Positions 39,333-50,420 of a DNA stretch of 64,000 nucleotides are shown here, piece by piece. The stretch's first letter is position 1. Every line of letters begins with the position of its first letter. Position numbers and translations under genes: made by a program. The notes under the pieces are model-generated. The model saw nothing but the letters and a program-made list of their open reading frames with translations, searched no databases and was not told the origin of the DNA. The DNA is from Kocuria turfanensis (lineage in GTDB: Bacteria; Actinomycetota; Actinomycetes; Actinomycetales; Micrococcaceae), in assembly GCF_001580365.1 (NCBI RefSeq), contig NZ_CP014480.1:124001-188000 (forward strand). The letters are read 5' to 3'.

Positions 39333-40187
39333 GTGACACAGCCCAGGCTGGCGGAACAGACCGAGTACGGACGGATGTACGCGAGGTCCACCTCGGAGCA
39401 GGCCACCGTCCCCTCCATCACCACCGTGCTCTCCCGCGCCGCCACCGACCTGGACGGCTGGTACGGCTACTCCGCCGCGCAGGCGGCCGTACAGGACGAC
39501 CGGCTGCGCGCGGCCCTCGGCTCGCCCGCCCAGCTGCGCGCCGTCGTGCGGGACGCCGCCAAGGCCGCCCAGCGGCACCGGGACGACGCCGCGGCCCGCG
39601 GGGACCGGGTGCACACCTACGCCGAGCAGATCGCCCTGCGCGCCCTCGGGAGGCCGCACCGGGCCGCGGAGGCGCGGGCCACCCTGGCCGAGCACGGGGA
39701 GGAGCGCTTCGCCTCCCGCTTCGACGAGTGGTGGGACCTCTACGCCCCCGAGCCCCTCGCCGTGGAGGTCACCGTCTGGAACTCGACGGTCGGCTACGCC
39801 GGCACCCTCGACCTCGTCGCCCGGATCGCGGGCAAGGTCTGCCTGATCGACTACAAGACGAAGGGCACGGACCGGGACGGGCGCGTGAAGTCCCTGGACG
39901 CCAAGGTCGTCACCCAGCTCGTGGCCGGGCTCAAGGCCGAGGAGTCCCTGGTGGACGCCGAGGCCGGCACCTGGGAGCCCTGGGCCTACGGCGGCGCGGA
40001 CCTGCTGCTGGGGGTCGCGGTCGGGGAGACCGAGGTCGTGCCCGTGCAGGCCGTGCCGGCGGTGCTCGAGCAGCACTGGTACAAGTTCTGCGCCCTGCAC
40101 CGGCTGTGGACCCAGGAGACCGCCCTGGCCGCGGCCGGTCCCGCCCTGCGCCCCGTCCCGCCGCCCCCGCCGCGCGAGCAGCCCTAG
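39333..40187 (+). CDS. PD-(D/E)XK-like nuclease-fold protein
   Basis: The 284-residue protein starts at GTG 39333, following GGAGAGG. The C-terminal half carries a RecB/Cas4-like pattern: Glu in LAVEVTVW, then GYAGTLDLVA, then LIDYKTKG, which correspond to the Glu, Asp and Asp-x-Lys of the PD-(D/E)XK fold. The N-terminal third is helical (ATDLDGWYGYSAAQAAV). The tail is Pro-rich. No helicase or Cas partner is nearby, and no iron-sulfur cysteines are seen. It lies right after the tRNA cluster and before def. A DNA repair, phage-like or defence role are all possible; none is shown. Confidence 0.75.
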   Translation: MTQPRLAEQTEYGRMYARSTSEQATVPSITTVLSRAATDLDGWYGYSAAQAAVQDDRLRAALGSPAQLRAVVRDAAKAAQRHRDDAAARGDRVHTYAEQIALRALGRPHRAAEARATLAEHGEERFASRFDEWWDLYAPEPLAVEVTVWNSTVGYAGTLDLVARIAGKVCLIDYKTKGTDRDGRVKSLDAKVVTQLVAGLKAEESLVDAEAGTWEPWAYGGADLLLGVAVGETEVVPVQAVPAVLEQHWYKFCALHRLWTQETALAAAGPALRPVPPPPPREQP

Positions 40188-40263
40188 GACCCCGGGCGCG
40201 GGCCCGCGTCCCGCGCCCCGCGGGCGGCCCGTAGACTTGTCGGGTCGAGAGCGAGGTTGCCCC

Positions 40264-40851
40264 ATGCCCATCCTGCCCATCCGCACCATCGGCGATCCCG
40301 TCCTGCGCACCCGCGCGTCGGAGGTCACGCAGTACGACGACGCCCTGCGCCGGCTCGTCGCCGACATGACCGAGACGATGCTCGACGTCGGCGGCGTCGG
40401 CCTCGCCGCTCCCCAGGTGGGGATCGGGCTGCGCCTGTTCACCTGGGCGGTCGAGGGCAGCGCGGGACACGTGGTCAACCCGGTGCTGGAGGTGGGCGAC
40501 GAACCGCAGGAGGGCGGCGAGGGCTGCCTCTCCGTGCCGGGTCTCGGCTTCGACACCCCGCGCCGCGACTGGGCCCGGGTCACCGGCACGGACCAGGACG
40601 GCCGGCCCGTCACCGTCGAGGGCACCGGCCTGCTCGCGCGCTGCCTGCAGCACGAGACCGACCACCTGGACGGGCGGCTGTACGTCGACCGCCTCGTGGG
40701 CGCCGCCCGGAAGGAGGCGCTGCGGGCGATCCGCGCCGCCGACTACGACGGGGTGGTCCACGGCGTGGCCGGGCAGCGGGCCGCGACCGTGGGATCCTCC
40801 TTCGGCACCGGAACCGGCACCGGCAGCGCTTTCGGCTCCGCCCGCGGCTGA
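40264..40851 (+). CDS. def: Peptide deformylase
   Basis: The 195-residue metalloenzyme removes the formyl group from new proteins. Motif 1 GVGLAAPQVG, motif 2 EGCLSVPG (metal Cys) and motif 3 QHETDHLDG (two metal His, catalytic Glu) are intact. ATG 40264 is chosen; TAGACT at 40232-40237 can be the -10. The C-terminus ends in a Gly/Thr/Ser-rich tail of about 20 residues. It precedes fmt by 32 nt, pairing deformylation and formylation as in many bacteria. Confidence 0.95.
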   Translation: MPILPIRTIGDPVLRTRASEVTQYDDALRRLVADMTETMLDVGGVGLAAPQVGIGLRLFTWAVEGSAGHVVNPVLEVGDEPQEGGEGCLSVPGLGFDTPRRDWARVTGTDQDGRPVTVEGTGLLARCLQHETDHLDGRLYVDRLVGAARKEALRAIRAADYDGVVHGVAGQRAATVGSSFGTGTGTGSAFGSARG

Positions 40852-40883
40852 GCCCACCCCCGTCCCCACCCGTCTGGAGAGCA

Positions 40884-41807
40884 GTGAAGATCCTCTACGC
40901 CGGCACGCCGTCCGTCGCCGTGCCGCCCCTGGTCCACCTGGCCGACCGGCCCGACGTCGAGATCCTCGCCGTCCTGACCCGCACCGACGCCCCCGTGGGC
41001 CGCAAGAAGGTGCTCACGCCCTCGCCCGTGGCGCAGGAGGCGCAGCGGCGGGGCCTGCCCGTGCTCAAGGCCAACCGGATCGACGCGGAGCTGACCGCGC
41101 GGATCCGGGACCTGGGCGCCGACGTGGCCGCGGTGGTCGCCTACGGCGCGCTGGTGCCGCAGGCCGCGCTGGACGCCGTGCCGCACGGCTGGATCAACCT
41201 GCACTTCTCCCTGCTCCCGCAGTGGCGGGGCGCCGCCCCCGTGCAGCGGGCGCTGATGGCCGGGGACACGGTGCTGGGCGCCAGCACCTTCCTGCTGGAG
41301 GCGGGGCTGGACACCGGCCCCGTCGTGGGGACGATGACCGACGAGGTCCGCCCCGAGGACACCGCCGGCACGGTCCTGGAGCGGCTCTCCCGCACGGCCG
41401 CGCCCCTGCTGGCCGACTCGCTGCGCGCGGTGGTCGAGGGCACGGCCCGGCCCGCCGCCCAGCAGGGCGACGTCACGCTGGCCCCCAAGCTCACCGCGCA
41501 GGACGGGCGGGTCCGCTGGGCGGACCCCGCCCTGGCCGTGGTCCGCCGGGTCCGCGGGACGACGCCGGAGCCCGGGGCCTGGACCCAGCTCGACGGCCGC
41601 AGGATCAAGCTCGAGGGCGTCACCGCCCGCCCCGACGTGCGGGACCTCGCGCCGGGGGAGTGCGAGCTGCGCGGCGGGGCCGTGCTCGTGGGCACCGGCT
41701 CGGGCGCGGTGCAGCTGGGCACGGTGCAGCCCGCCGGGAAGAAGACCATGGACGCCGCCGCCTGGGCGCGGGGCCACAACACGGAGGGCAGGGTGGTGTT
41801 CGAGTGA
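40884..41807 (+). CDS. fmt: Methionyl-tRNA formyltransferase
   Basis: The 307-residue enzyme formylates initiator Met-tRNA with 10-formyl-THF. The signature SLLPQWRGAAPVQ follows INLHF (catalytic Asn, His), and Asp lies in LEAGLDTGPV. The N-terminus MKILYAGTPSVAV is typical. GTG 40884 has GGAGAG upstream. It overlaps the methyltransferase gene by 4 nt (GTGA). Confidence 0.96.
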   Translation: MKILYAGTPSVAVPPLVHLADRPDVEILAVLTRTDAPVGRKKVLTPSPVAQEAQRRGLPVLKANRIDAELTARIRDLGADVAAVVAYGALVPQAALDAVPHGWINLHFSLLPQWRGAAPVQRALMAGDTVLGASTFLLEAGLDTGPVVGTMTDEVRPEDTAGTVLERLSRTAAPLLADSLRAVVEGTARPAAQQGDVTLAPKLTAQDGRVRWADPALAVVRRVRGTTPEPGAWTQLDGRRIKLEGVTARPDVRDLAPGECELRGGAVLVGTGSGAVQLGTVQPAGKKTMDAAAWARGHNTEGRVVFE

Positions 41808-43423
41808 GCGAGCGCGAGAGCCGGGGGCGCGACGACCGCCGCGACGACCGCCAGGACGACCGCCGGGGCGGCCGGGAGCGGCGCCCCGGGGGCGAGCGGC
41901 GCAACGCCCGGGGCCACGAGCGCAACCGGCGCGCCCGGTCGGAGCGGACGTTCACCTCGGCCGCGCCCGCGGCCCGGACGCGGCGGGCCGACCCGGCCCG
42001 GCTGGCCGCGTTCGAGACGCTGCGCGCGGTCTCCGAGGAGGGCGCCTACGGCAACCTCGTGCTCCCGAAGGCCGTGCGGGCCCACCGGCTCGACCGGCGC
42101 GACGCCGGCTTCGCCACCGAGCTGGCCTACGGGGCGCTGCGCTGGCAGGGGACCTGGGACGCGGTGCTGAGCCGGTGCGTGGACCGGCCGCTGGCCGACC
42201 TCGACGGCGCGGTGCTCGACGCCCTGCGCCTGGGCGTGCACCAGCTGCTGGCGATGCGGGTGCCCGACCACGCCGCCCTCGACCAGACGGTCGGGCTGGT
42301 GCGGGCCGTGGTGGGCGCCGGGCCCGGGTCCCTCGTCAACGCGGTGCTGCGCAAGGTCGCCGCCCGCGACCTCCCCGGGTGGATCGCCGAGCTGAGCGCG
42401 GACGCGGCCGACGAGACCGCCCGGCTCGGCCTGGCCCACGCCCACCCGGCGTGGCAGGTCCGCGCCCTGCGCCAGGCCCTGGTGGCCCACGGCCGGTCCG
42501 GCGCCGAGCTGGAGGCCCTGCTCGCGGCGGACAACGAGGCCCCCGTGGTCAACCTCGTGGCCCTGCCCGGCCTCGGCGAGCTGACCGAGGCCCTCGACGC
42601 CGGCGCGGAGAAGGGCGCCCTCGTGCCCGGCTCCGCGCTCAGCAGCGGCGGCGACCTGCACCGGCTGTCCTCCGTGCGCGCGGGCGGGGTGCGGGTCCAG
42701 GACGCCGGCTCCCAGCTGGTCGCCCGGGCCCTCGCCGCGGCCGGCGGCGGGAACGCGGCACCCGGGCACGCCCGGGGCGAGCGCTGGCTCGACCTGTGCG
42801 CCGGGCCCGGCGGCAAGGCCGCGCTGCTGGCCGCCCTCGCCGCCCAGCGCGGCGCGCACCTGACGGCCAACGAGGTGGCCCCGCACCGGGCCGAGCTGGT
42901 CCGCCAGGCCCTGCGGCCCGTGCCCGCGCACGCGTGGTCGGTGCGCACCGGGGACGGCCGGGCCACCGACGAGCTGCTCGGGGGCCGCCCCGCGGAGGAG
43001 GCCGGCTACGACCGGGTGCTCGTCGACGCCCCGTGCACCGGGCTCGGGGCGCTTCGCCGGCGGCCGGAGTCGCGCTGGCGCCGCACCCCGCGGGACCTTG
43101 CCGAGCTGGGGCCGCTGCAGCGGGAGCTGCTGGAGGCCGCCCTCGACGTCGCCCGCCCCGGGGGTACGGTCGCCTACGCCACGTGCTCCCCGCACGCGGC
43201 CGAGACCCTCGCGGTGGTCCAGGACGTGCTGGGCCGCCGGGAGGACGTGGAGCTCCTGGACGCCCTCGGCCCGGCCCGCGACGCCGCCCTGCCCGGGGCC
43301 CTCGACGGGGACCGGGACCCGTCCCGCCCCTGGGAGGACGCCGCGGGACCGGCGACCGTCCAGCTGTGGCCGCACGTGCACGGCACCGACGCCATGTTCC
43401 TGGCCCTGCTGCGCAAGCGCTGA
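41804..43423 (+). CDS. RsmB/NOP-family 16S rRNA (cytosine-C5)-methyltransferase
   Basis: The 539-residue protein has an unusually long, charged N-terminal extension of about 60 residues (Arg/Asp/Glu-rich, RDDRRDDRQDDRRGGRERR), then a NusB-like RNA-binding domain (about 65-190) and the methyltransferase. SAM motif LDLCAGPGGKAALL is near residue 330. Catalytic Cys lie in DAPCTGLGALRRRPE and YATCSPHAAE, as expected for m5C enzymes. The most likely role is C967-type methylation of 16S rRNA. It is translationally coupled to fmt. Confidence 0.92.
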   Translation: MSERESRGRDDRRDDRQDDRRGGRERRPGGERRNARGHERNRRARSERTFTSAAPAARTRRADPARLAAFETLRAVSEEGAYGNLVLPKAVRAHRLDRRDAGFATELAYGALRWQGTWDAVLSRCVDRPLADLDGAVLDALRLGVHQLLAMRVPDHAALDQTVGLVRAVVGAGPGSLVNAVLRKVAARDLPGWIAELSADAADETARLGLAHAHPAWQVRALRQALVAHGRSGAELEALLAADNEAPVVNLVALPGLGELTEALDAGAEKGALVPGSALSSGGDLHRLSSVRAGGVRVQDAGSQLVARALAAAGGGNAAPGHARGERWLDLCAGPGGKAALLAALAAQRGAHLTANEVAPHRAELVRQALRPVPAHAWSVRTGDGRATDELLGGRPAEEAGYDRVLVDAPCTGLGALRRRPESRWRRTPRDLAELGPLQRELLEAALDVARPGGTVAYATCSPHAAETLAVVQDVLGRREDVELLDALGPARDAALPGALDGDRDPSRPWEDAAGPATVQLWPHVHGTDAMFLALLRKR

Positions 43424-43456
43424 CCCCCCGAACCCCCGAGCACCCAGGAGTCCTCC

Positions 43457-44122
43457 GTGCCCCAGCCCTGCATCCACCCCTCGATCCTCTCCGCCGACTT
43501 CGTCAACCTCGAGGCCGAGCTGGCGCGGATCGCCACCGCCGACGCCGTGCACGTGGACGTCATGGACAACCACTTCGTCCCCAACCTCACCCTCGGGCTG
43601 CCCGTGGTCGAGCGGCTGCTGGCCGTCAGCCCGGTCCCGCTGGACGTGCACCTGATGATCGAGGACGCCGACCGCTGGGCCGCCGGCTACGCCGAGCTCG
43701 GCTGCGAGTCGGTCACCTTCCACGCGGAGGCCGCGCGGGCCCCGCTGAAGCTGGCCCGCGAGCTGCACGCCCACGGCGCGCGGGCCGGGATGGCCCTGCG
43801 CCCGGCGACCCCCGTGGAGCCCTACCTCGACCTGCTCCCGGAGCTGGACATGCTCCTGATCATGACGGTGGAGCCCGGCTTCGGCGGGCAGGCCTTCCTG
43901 GACGTCATGCTGCCGAAGATCCGCCGGGCGGCCGAGGCGATCCGTGCCGGCGGCGGCCGGGTGGCCCTGCAGGTGGACGGCGGGATCACCGAGGAGACGA
44001 TCGTGCGCGCCGCCGAGGCGGGGGCCGACACCTTCGTGGCCGGCTCCGCCGTCTACGGGGCGGGGGACCCCGAGGCGGCGATCACGGCGCTGCGGAGGGC
44101 CGCGCACGACGCCGGGTCCTGA
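43457..44122 (+). CDS. rpe: Ribulose-phosphate 3-epimerase
   Basis: This 221-residue TIM-barrel enzyme interconverts ribulose 5-phosphate and xylulose 5-phosphate. Visible motifs are [22 protein letters not shown] (catalytic Asp), [13 protein letters not shown] and [10 protein letters not shown] (second Asp). Starts at GTG with a CAGGAG site. It precedes the riboswitch, so it is likely the end of the def-fmt-rsmB unit. Ribulose 5-phosphate is also the substrate of RibB downstream, which gives a metabolic link. Confidence 0.96.
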   Translation: MPQPCIHPSILSADFVNLEAELARIATADAVHVDVMDNHFVPNLTLGLPVVERLLAVSPVPLDVHLMIEDADRWAAGYAELGCESVTFHAEAARAPLKLARELHAHGARAGMALRPATPVEPYLDLLPELDMLLIMTVEPGFGGQAFLDVMLPKIRRAAEAIRAGGGRVALQVDGGITEETIVRAAEAGADTFVAGSAVYGAGDPEAAITALRRAAHDAGS

Positions 44123-44212
44123 GCGCAGCCCCGCCGCCCGGTGCGGCCGGGCCTCCGGGCGCTCGCCCACGTGCCCGGTGTCCGCCGTGCGCCCGGCCCG
44201 GCGGGGCTGTGC

Positions 44213-44218
44213 CATAAT
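44213..44218 (+). promoter_or_regulatory. -10 box of the riboflavin operon
   Basis: CATAAT in the rpe-ribD gap. Transcription from about 44226 would place the FMN riboswitch at the very 5' end of the message. Confidence 0.5.
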
Positions 44219-44229
44219 CGGGCTCAAGA

Positions 44230-44368
44230 ACAACGTGTTCCGGGGTCGGTGCAAGTCCGAACCGGCGGTCACAGTCCGCGAACCGTGCGGCGCCCCAGCG
44301 GGGCGGGCACGGCCGAACCGGTGGAACTCCGGTACCGACAGTCACAGTCTGGATGGAAGGCAACACGT
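44230..44368 (+). promoter_or_regulatory. FMN riboswitch (RFN element)
   Basis: The conserved RFN landmarks occur in order: GGGGTCGGTG, GTCCGAACCGGCGGT, CACAGTCCGCGA, a variable GC arm, GAACCGGTGGAACTCCGGTA, CCGACAGTCACAGTC, and GGATGGAAGGCAACACG closing with the first helix. It binds FMN and turns off downstream rib genes. The 118 nt between it and ribD must contain the expression platform; I cannot assign its mode. Confidence 0.93.
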
Positions 44369-44486
44369 TCGACGGCCCTCGCGGCGCGCCCTGCCGGCCC
44401 GCCGCGTCGCCGGTCGCGGCCGCACGGGCCCGTCCGACGGCACCGTCGTCCTGCCCCCGGAGCCGACCCGGGAAAGGACGACGCGA

Positions 44487-45545
44487 ATGGACCCGCAGCA
44501 CCGGCCCGGCGGAGACGCCGAACGGTCGATCATGCGGACCGCCCTGCACGCGGCGGCGCGCGGCCCGCGCGGGGCCAACCCCCTCGTGGGAGCCGTCCTC
44601 GCCGACGCCGCGGGCCGGATCCTGCACGTCGGCCACCACCGCGGGGCGGGCACCGTCCACGCCGAGGTCGACGTCCTGCAGCGCGCCGCCTCCGCCGGCA
44701 CGGACCTGCGCGGCACCACCATGTACGTCACCCTCGAGCCCTGCAACCACTGGGGCCGCACCGGCCCGTGCGCCGAGGCCATCGTGGAGGCGGGGGTGCC
44801 CCGGGTGGTCTTCGGGGCCCCCGACCGGACCTCCGCCGCCGCCGGCGGGGCCGCCACCCTGCGCGCGGCCGGGCTGGAGGTGCGCTCCGGGGTGCTCGCC
44901 GAGGAGGCCGAACGGCTCAACGACCGCTGGGGCGAGACGATGCGCGCCCAGCGGCCGTTCGTCACCCTCAAGGTCGCCCAGACCCTCGACGCCCGGATCG
45001 CCGCGGCGGACGGGACCAGCCAGTGGATCACCTCCGCCTCGGCGCGCGAGCACGGCCACGACCTCCGCGCCCGCGCCGACGCCGTGCTCGTGGGCACCGG
45101 GACGGTCCTGGCCGACGACCCGCGGCTCACCGCCCGGACCGGCGACGGCGCCGCCGTCCTGCGGCAGCCGCTGCGCGCCGCCATGGGGCTGCGCGCCGTC
45201 CCGGCCGGCGCCGCGATCCGCGGCAGCGACGGCCGGTTCCGGCACCTGGTCACCCACGACCCCCACGCCGCCCTGGCCGAGCTCTACGACGCCGGGGTCC
45301 GGCACGTCCTCATCGAGGGCGGCGCCACGGTCGCCGCGGGGTTCCTGCGCGCCGGTCTCGTCGACGAGATCAGCCTCTACCAGGCGCCGCTGCTGCTGGG
45401 TGCCGGCCGGCCCGCCTTCGCCGAGCAGGGCATCGGCACCCTCGCCGACGCCTCCCGCTGGCGGCTGGACCCCACCGGCGGGGGGCCGGTGCAGCAGCTG
45501 GGCCCGGACCTGTGGATCCACCTGCGGCCGGCCCCCGCGGACTGA
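44487..45545 (+). CDS. ribD: Bifunctional riboflavin deaminase/reductase RibD
   Basis: This 352-residue enzyme deaminates and then reduces the pyrimidine intermediate of riboflavin synthesis. The deaminase domain (about 1-145) has TVHAEVDVL and PCNHWGRTGPC (zinc). The reductase domain (about 150-345) has VTLKVAQTLDARIA and RHVLIEGGATVAAGFL. ATG 44487 follows AAAGGACG. It lies downstream of an FMN riboswitch. Confidence 0.96.
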   Translation: MDPQHRPGGDAERSIMRTALHAAARGPRGANPLVGAVLADAAGRILHVGHHRGAGTVHAEVDVLQRAASAGTDLRGTTMYVTLEPCNHWGRTGPCAEAIVEAGVPRVVFGAPDRTSAAAGGAATLRAAGLEVRSGVLAEEAERLNDRWGETMRAQRPFVTLKVAQTLDARIAAADGTSQWITSASAREHGHDLRARADAVLVGTGTVLADDPRLTARTGDGAAVLRQPLRAAMGLRAVPAGAAIRGSDGRFRHLVTHDPHAALAELYDAGVRHVLIEGGATVAAGFLRAGLVDEISLYQAPLLLGAGRPAFAEQGIGTLADASRWRLDPTGGGPVQQLGPDLWIHLRPAPAD

Positions 45546-45580
45546 CCGGGACCACGGGCCGCACCGAAACAGACCGCACC

Positions 45581-45658
45581 GACCTTCAACACCGACCTTC
45601 AACACCGACCTTCAACACCGACCTTCAACACCGACCGACAACACCGACCGACCGCACC
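45581..45658 (+). repeat. 13-bp noncoding tandem repeat in the riboflavin operon
   Basis: Six 13-bp units at 45581, 45594, 45607, 45620, 45633 and 45646. The first four are identical (gaccttcaacacc). The last two drift at 2-5 positions, toward gaccgacaacacc and gaccgaccgcacc. The array fills the 136-nt ribD-ribE gap and contains no ORF. Its TC-rich look is unlike the neighbouring DNA. Confidence 0.92.
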
Positions 45659-45681
45659 GAGAGAGACAGAGGACAAGCCGC

Positions 45682-46352
45682 ATGTTCACAGGAATCGTCG
45701 CCGGGCAGGGCACCGTGCGCTCGGTCGAGACCCGCCCGGACGGCAGGAGCGCCCGCCTCCTCGTGGACGCGGGCCCGCTCGTCGCCGATCTGCCGCACGG
45801 CGGCTCGCTCGCCGTGAACGGCGTGTGCCTCACGGCCACGCGCACCGAGGAGATCGGTGCCGGGCAGTTCCTGGCCGACGTCATCGGCGAGACGCTGGTG
45901 CGCACCACCCTCGGGGCGCTGGCCCCCGGCGACACCGTGAACCTGGAGCGGTGCGTGCCCGCCGGCGGGCGCCTGGACGGCCACGTGGTCCAGGGCCACG
46001 TCGACGGCACCGGCACCGTCGTCGCCCGGGAGGACCTGGGGGAGTGGGAACGGGTGCGGATCGCGGTGCCCGGCGAGCTCGCCCCCTTCGTCGCGGAGAA
46101 GGGCTCGGTCGCCGTGGACGGGGTGTCCCTGACCGTCACGGCGGTCAGCGCCCCCGGCGCCGCCGAGCCCTGGTTCGAGATCGGGCTCATCCCCGCCACC
46201 CTGGCCGAGACCACCCTGGGACGGCGCCCCGTCGGCGCGTCCGTCAACCTCGAGGTCGACGTCCTCGCGAAGTACGCCCAGCGGCTGCTGGCCTTCGCCC
46301 GGACCGACAGCACCCCGGCGCCCGAGGCCGGGCCCACCGCAGGAGAAGGAGC

Positions 46353-46356
<4 letters not shown>
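45682..46356 (+). CDS. ribE: Riboflavin synthase alpha subunit
   Basis: The 224-residue enzyme dismutates two lumazine molecules to riboflavin. Two similar lumazine-binding halves start with MFTGIVAGQGTV and GRLDGHVVQGHVDGTG, and the catalytic region NGVCLTA is visible. The start ATG has a GAGGA site and follows the tandem repeat. Its stop overlaps the RibB start (ATGA). The C-terminal 20 residues are Pro/Ala-rich. Confidence 0.95.
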
Positions 46357-48204
<1,848 letters not shown>

Positions 48205-48213
48205 GCCCCCGTG

Positions 48214-48248
48214 CCCCCGGGCCGGCCGTGCGGCGGCCGGTCCGGGGG
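48214..48248 (+). terminator. Terminator of the riboflavin operon
   Basis: A 15-bp stem (48214-48228 with 48234-48248) containing one G-U pair and a 5-nt loop, between ribH and hisE. Confidence 0.7.
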
Positions 48249-48264
48249 GAGCCCGCGGACCCAT

Positions 48265-48270
48265 TACCCT
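48265..48270 (+). promoter_or_regulatory. Leaderless -10 for hisE
   Basis: TACCCT lies 7 nt before GTG 48278. No Shine-Dalgarno is present. Confidence 0.55.
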
Positions 48271-48277
48271 GGTAGTC

Positions 48278-48541
48278 GTGAAAACCTTCGAGACCCTCTT
48301 CGCCGAGATCAGCGACAAAGCCGTGACCCGACCGGAAGGCTCCGGCACGGTCCGGGAGCTGGACACCGGGGTGCACGGGATCGGCAAGAAGGTCGTCGAG
48401 GAGGCCGCCGAGGTCTGGATGGCGTGCGAGTACGAGACCTCCGAGCAGGCCGCGGAGGAGATCTCCCAGCTGCTCTACCACCTGCAGGTCATGATGGTCG
48501 CCAAGGGCCTGACGCTCGAGGACGTCTACCGCCACCTCTGA
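48278..48541 (+). CDS. hisE: Phosphoribosyl-ATP diphosphatase
   Basis: The 87-residue enzyme carries out the second step of histidine synthesis. The MazG-like metal motif [13 protein letters not shown] and [15 protein letters not shown] are visible. It starts at a leaderless GTG just after the terminator of the rib operon. It is a stand-alone HisE; HisI is separate at 52173. It leads directly into hisG. Confidence 0.95.
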   Translation: MKTFETLFAEISDKAVTRPEGSGTVRELDTGVHGIGKKVVEEAAEVWMACEYETSEQAAEEISQLLYHLQVMMVAKGLTLEDVYRHL

Positions 48542-48583
48542 GCGCCCCCGCCCCCGTCCCACCGAAGCCGAGAAGGATCCCCC

Positions 48584-49429
48584 ATGCTGCGTGTCGCAGT
48601 GCCCAACAAGGGCGCCCTGTCCGAAGCCGCCGTCACCATGCTCAAGGAGGCCGGGTACCGGCAGCGCCGCGACTCCCGCGAGCTGGTGCTCGTTGACCCC
48701 GAGGCCAACATCGAGTTCTTCTACCTGCGCCCGCGCGACATCGCGGTGTACGTGGGCGGGGGAACCCTCGACGTCGGGATCACCGGCCGCGACCTGCTGC
48801 TGGACTCCGGCGCGCACGCCGACGAGGACCTGGCCCTGGACTTCGCCCGCTCCACCTTCCGCTTCGCCGGACCCGCCGGCCGGTACTCCTCGATCGCCGA
48901 GCTCGCCGGCAGGCGCATCGCCACCAGCTACGACGGGCTGCTGCGGGACTACCTGGCCGAGCGCGGCGTGGACGCCTCGGTGGTGCGCCTCGACGGGGCC
49001 GTGGAGTCCTCCATCCGGCTGGGCGTCGCCGACGCGATCGCCGACGTGGTGGAGACCGGCAACACCCTCCGCGCCGCAGGGCTGCAGGTGTTCGGGGAGC
49101 CCATCATGACCTCCGAGGCCCTGCTGATCCGCAGCCGCCGGGCGGAGGAGCCCGAGGGCCTGTCCGTGCTGCGCCGCCGACTGCAGGGCGTGCTCGTGGC
49201 CCGGCAGTACGTGATGATGGACTACGACGTCGCCGAGGAGCTCGTCGAGGCCGCCACCAAGATCACCCCCGGCATGGAGGGCCCCACCATCTCCCGGCTG
49301 GGCCGCGGCAACGCGTGGGCGGTGCGCGCCATGGTCCCGAAGTCGGAGACCAACAAGGTGATGGACGCCCTCTACGACGTCGGCGCCCGCGCCATCCTGG
49401 TCTCCCCGATCCAGGCCGCCCGCATCTGA
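48584..49429 (+). CDS. hisG: ATP phosphoribosyltransferase, long form
   Basis: The 281-residue first enzyme of histidine synthesis has the C-terminal regulatory domain (about 205-280, [19 protein letters not shown]), so it is feedback-inhibited by His and does not need HisZ. The PRPP loop is in [21 protein letters not shown] follows GAGAAGGA. Downstream hisF is 43 nt away. Confidence 0.96.
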   Translation: MLRVAVPNKGALSEAAVTMLKEAGYRQRRDSRELVLVDPEANIEFFYLRPRDIAVYVGGGTLDVGITGRDLLLDSGAHADEDLALDFARSTFRFAGPAGRYSSIAELAGRRIATSYDGLLRDYLAERGVDASVVRLDGAVESSIRLGVADAIADVVETGNTLRAAGLQVFGEPIMTSEALLIRSRRAEEPEGLSVLRRRLQGVLVARQYVMMDYDVAEELVEAATKITPGMEGPTISRLGRGNAWAVRAMVPKSETNKVMDALYDVGARAILVSPIQAARI

Positions 49430-49472
49430 CCGTCCCCCCCCGTCCCCCACCGCAGCCGAGGAGGTCCCGCCC

Positions 49473-50237
49473 GTGGGCGTTGCCGTACGTGTCATCCCGT
49501 GCCTGGACGTCGACGCCGGTCGCGTCGTCAAGGGCGTGAACTTCGAGAACCTGCGCGACGCCGGGGACCCGGTCGAGCTGGCCAAGCGCTACAACCAGGC
49601 CGGCGCCGACGAGCTGACGTTCCTCGACGTCACGGCGTCCTCGGCCGCCCGCGCCACGACCTTCGACGTGGTCTCCCGCACCGCCGAGGAGGTCTTCATC
49701 CCGCTCACGGTGGGCGGCGGCGTGCGCGCGGTCGCCGACGTCGACCGGCTGCTGCGCTGCGGGGCGGACAAGGCGTCGATCAACACCGCGGCGGTCGCCC
49801 GGCCCGAGGTGATCGACGAGATCACCGGGCACTTCGGCAGCCAGGTGCTGGTGCTCTCCCTCGACGCCCGCCGCACGGGCAACACCCCCTCCGGCTTCGA
49901 GGTCACCACCCACGGCGGGCGCACCCTCACGGGCCTCGACGCCCTCGCGTGGGCGCGGGAGGCCGAGGACCGCGGAGTGGGCGAGATCCTGCTCAACTCC
50001 ATGGACGCGGACGGCACCCAGGAGGGCTTCGACCTGGAGATGATCCGCGCCGTGCGCGCCCGGGTGCACGTGCCGCTCATCGCCTCCGGCGGGGCCGGCG
50101 CCCCGGAGCACTTCCCGCCGGCCGTGGAGGCCGGGGCCGACGCCGTGCTGGCGGCCTCGATCTTCCACTTCGGGCCGGTGCACGCCATCGCCGAGGTCAA
50201 GGACGCCCTGCGCGCGGCGGGCCACGAGGTCCGCTGA
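49473..50237 (+). CDS. hisF: Imidazole glycerol phosphate synthase cyclase subunit
   Basis: The 254-residue TIM barrel uses ammonia from HisH to close the imidazole ring. Catalytic Asp residues lie in [13 protein letters not shown] and [10 protein letters not shown]. The ammonia tunnel region [10 protein letters not shown] is seen. GTG start has GAGGAGG upstream. HisH and HisA/PriA are not in the window. Confidence 0.96.
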   Translation: MGVAVRVIPCLDVDAGRVVKGVNFENLRDAGDPVELAKRYNQAGADELTFLDVTASSAARATTFDVVSRTAEEVFIPLTVGGGVRAVADVDRLLRCGADKASINTAAVARPEVIDEITGHFGSQVLVLSLDARRTGNTPSGFEVTTHGGRTLTGLDALAWAREAEDRGVGEILLNSMDADGTQEGFDLEMIRAVRARVHVPLIASGGAGAPEHFPPAVEAGADAVLAASIFHFGPVHAIAEVKDALRAAGHEVR

Positions 50238-50361
50238 CCGGCTCCGCCCTCCCCGCCCGCGCCGAGGTCGCAGCCGTCGGCCACCGGCGCGGGGCTCGTC
50301 GCCGTCGGCCGCAACCTCGCGGGGAGCCGGGGCGCCCGTAGCCGTGGGCCGGTGCCGGGCG

Positions 50362-50367
50362 TACAGT
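50362..50367 (+). promoter_or_regulatory. Candidate -10 for the small basic ORF
   Basis: TACAGT, 54 nt before the GTG at 50421. The gap 50238-50361 otherwise holds only GC-rich imperfect inverted repeats. Confidence 0.4.
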
Positions 50368-50420
50368 CGGCAGTGAGCTGACGACAGTCGCTCGACAGGC
50401 CGACCGCGAAGGAGTCCACT

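Noticed and set aside
45581..45658. CRISPR-like array
   Set aside because: Units are 13 bp and directly adjacent with no spacers, and no cas genes are nearby.
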